Positions 63,731-64,000 of a stretch of DNA of 64,000 bases are shown here, piece after piece. A program made the translations under genes and the position numbers. Source of the DNA: Amphibacillus sp052055485 (lineage in GTDB: Bacteria; Bacillota; Bacilli; Bacillales; Amphibacillaceae); contig NZ_CP197171.1 in assembly GCF_052055485.1 (NCBI RefSeq), forward strand, positions 1,922,001 to 1,986,000, written 5' to 3'. Under the pieces are notes generated by a model. That model worked only from the letters and a program-made list of their open reading frames with translations. It was not told where the DNA came from and ran no database searches. Positions within the stretch are counted from its first letter, which is position 1. The number at the start of each line of letters is the position of its first letter.

Positions 63731-64000
63731 TCCATATCAGCTGCTTTCACAATCTCTACTTCAGTAAAATATCCCTCAAAATCAAGTGGAACCGTCTCGC
63801 CATTTAGCCACTCAACAATTAATTGAACGCTTAAACGGCCCATTTCTCTTGGTGATTGTTGAACAACAGCATCTACTTTTCCTTCAGCCAATAAGTGCTC
63901 AAGATCGGAATGGTCATCAAATGTATAAATGGCAAGTGATTCGACCTGTTTTCTACGGCTGATTTCCTGAATCATTCCTGATGCTATCGTTGATTTTGTA
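63727..64000 (-). CDS. Periplasmic-binding-protein-like sensor component, C-terminal part
   Basis: The frame runs off the right window edge, so only the last 90 residues are seen. TKSTIASGMIQE, LAIYTFDDHSDLEHLLAEGKVDAVVQQSPREMG and LSVQLIVEWLNGE match the C-terminal lobe of sugar-binding proteins of the LacI/RbsB fold. The last four bases overlap the kinase start (ATGA). This tight coupling to a kinase is the arrangement known from XylFII-LytS systems, where an extracytoplasmic binding protein reports sugar to the kinase. The apparent ATG at 63975 is internal. Confidence 0.75.
   Translation of the reverse strand, partial: TKSTIASGMIQEISRRKQVESLAIYTFDDHSDLEHLLAEGKVDAVVQQSPREMGRLSVQLIVEWLNGETVPLDFEGYFTEVEIVKAADME

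Noticed and set aside
1..64000. tRNA, rRNA or replication origin
   Set aside because: No recognisable tRNA cloverleaf, rRNA segment or DnaA-box cluster was seen by eye; a covariance search would be decisive.

Overview
This window is chromosomal DNA from a low-GC Bacillota, most likely a Bacillaceae-type bacterium. The evidence is the AT-rich composition, AGGAGG-type ribosome binding sites, TTGACA/TATAAT promoters, a CpsB/EpsC-type capsule locus, a fruR-fruK-fruA locus and a YesM/YesN-style two-component pair. An Amphibacillus-like relative is a guess from overall flavour only. No rRNA or tRNA gene was recognised.

1-15.3 kb is a cell-surface polysaccharide locus. A backbone part (end of a CpsB tyrosine phosphatase, galU, an EpsC/CapD dehydratase and a phosphoglycosyl transferase) is followed by a more AT-rich cassette. 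The cassette holds an SDR epimerase, GT2 and GT4 glycosyltransferases, LicD, a Wzy/EpsG polymerase, a pyruvyl transferase, a MurJ-like flippase, a HIT protein and a CDP-alcohol-type cytidylyltransferase. At least three decayed genes lie inside it. The C-terminal stub of a UDP-glucuronate epimerase next to intact ugd marks the right edge of the exchanged segment.

15.4-19.4 kb holds a HEPN-like protein, a ketosteroid-isomerase-like protein and a complete IS21-family element (istA/istB) with a 5-bp target duplication.

19.7-35.8 kb is a complete type I-C CRISPR-Cas system on the minus strand. It has about 114 repeats (113 spacers), a leader next to cas2, and cas2, cas1, cas4, cas7c, cas8c (with an internal cas11c start), cas5c and cas3. 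Between cas3 and cas5c I see a self-contained unit: promoter, a 33-codon basic coiled-coil ORF with a strong ribosome binding site, then an intrinsic terminator just ahead of the Cascade operon. It could be an attenuator/leader peptide or an unannotated small protein, and it is the most unusual feature here.

36.2-42.8 kb is flanked by two inverted copies of a 240-300 bp dispersed repeat. It holds a coiled-coil protein, a sugar-phosphate nucleotidyltransferase, a decayed fruR, and intact fruK and fruA. The fru leader has a strong promoter and a cre-like site.

42.9-51.1 kb holds an S9 peptidase, an IS256-family element inserted into a 20-bp tandem repeat array (8-bp target duplication visible), an amidase, ung, a phasin-like protein and a UbiB-type kinase.

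51.4-64 kb holds a xylose/multiple-sugar ABC transporter (binding protein, ATPase, permease), an IS256 end remnant, a 52-bp tandem repeat array, an RlmI-type methyltransferase, an AEC transporter and two tiny overlapping membrane-peptide genes. It ends in a minus-strand sugar-sensing module: lipoprotein binding protein, AraC-type response regulator, histidine kinase and a second, partial, binding protein. By analogy to XylFII-LytS/YesN systems, this module may control the transporter.
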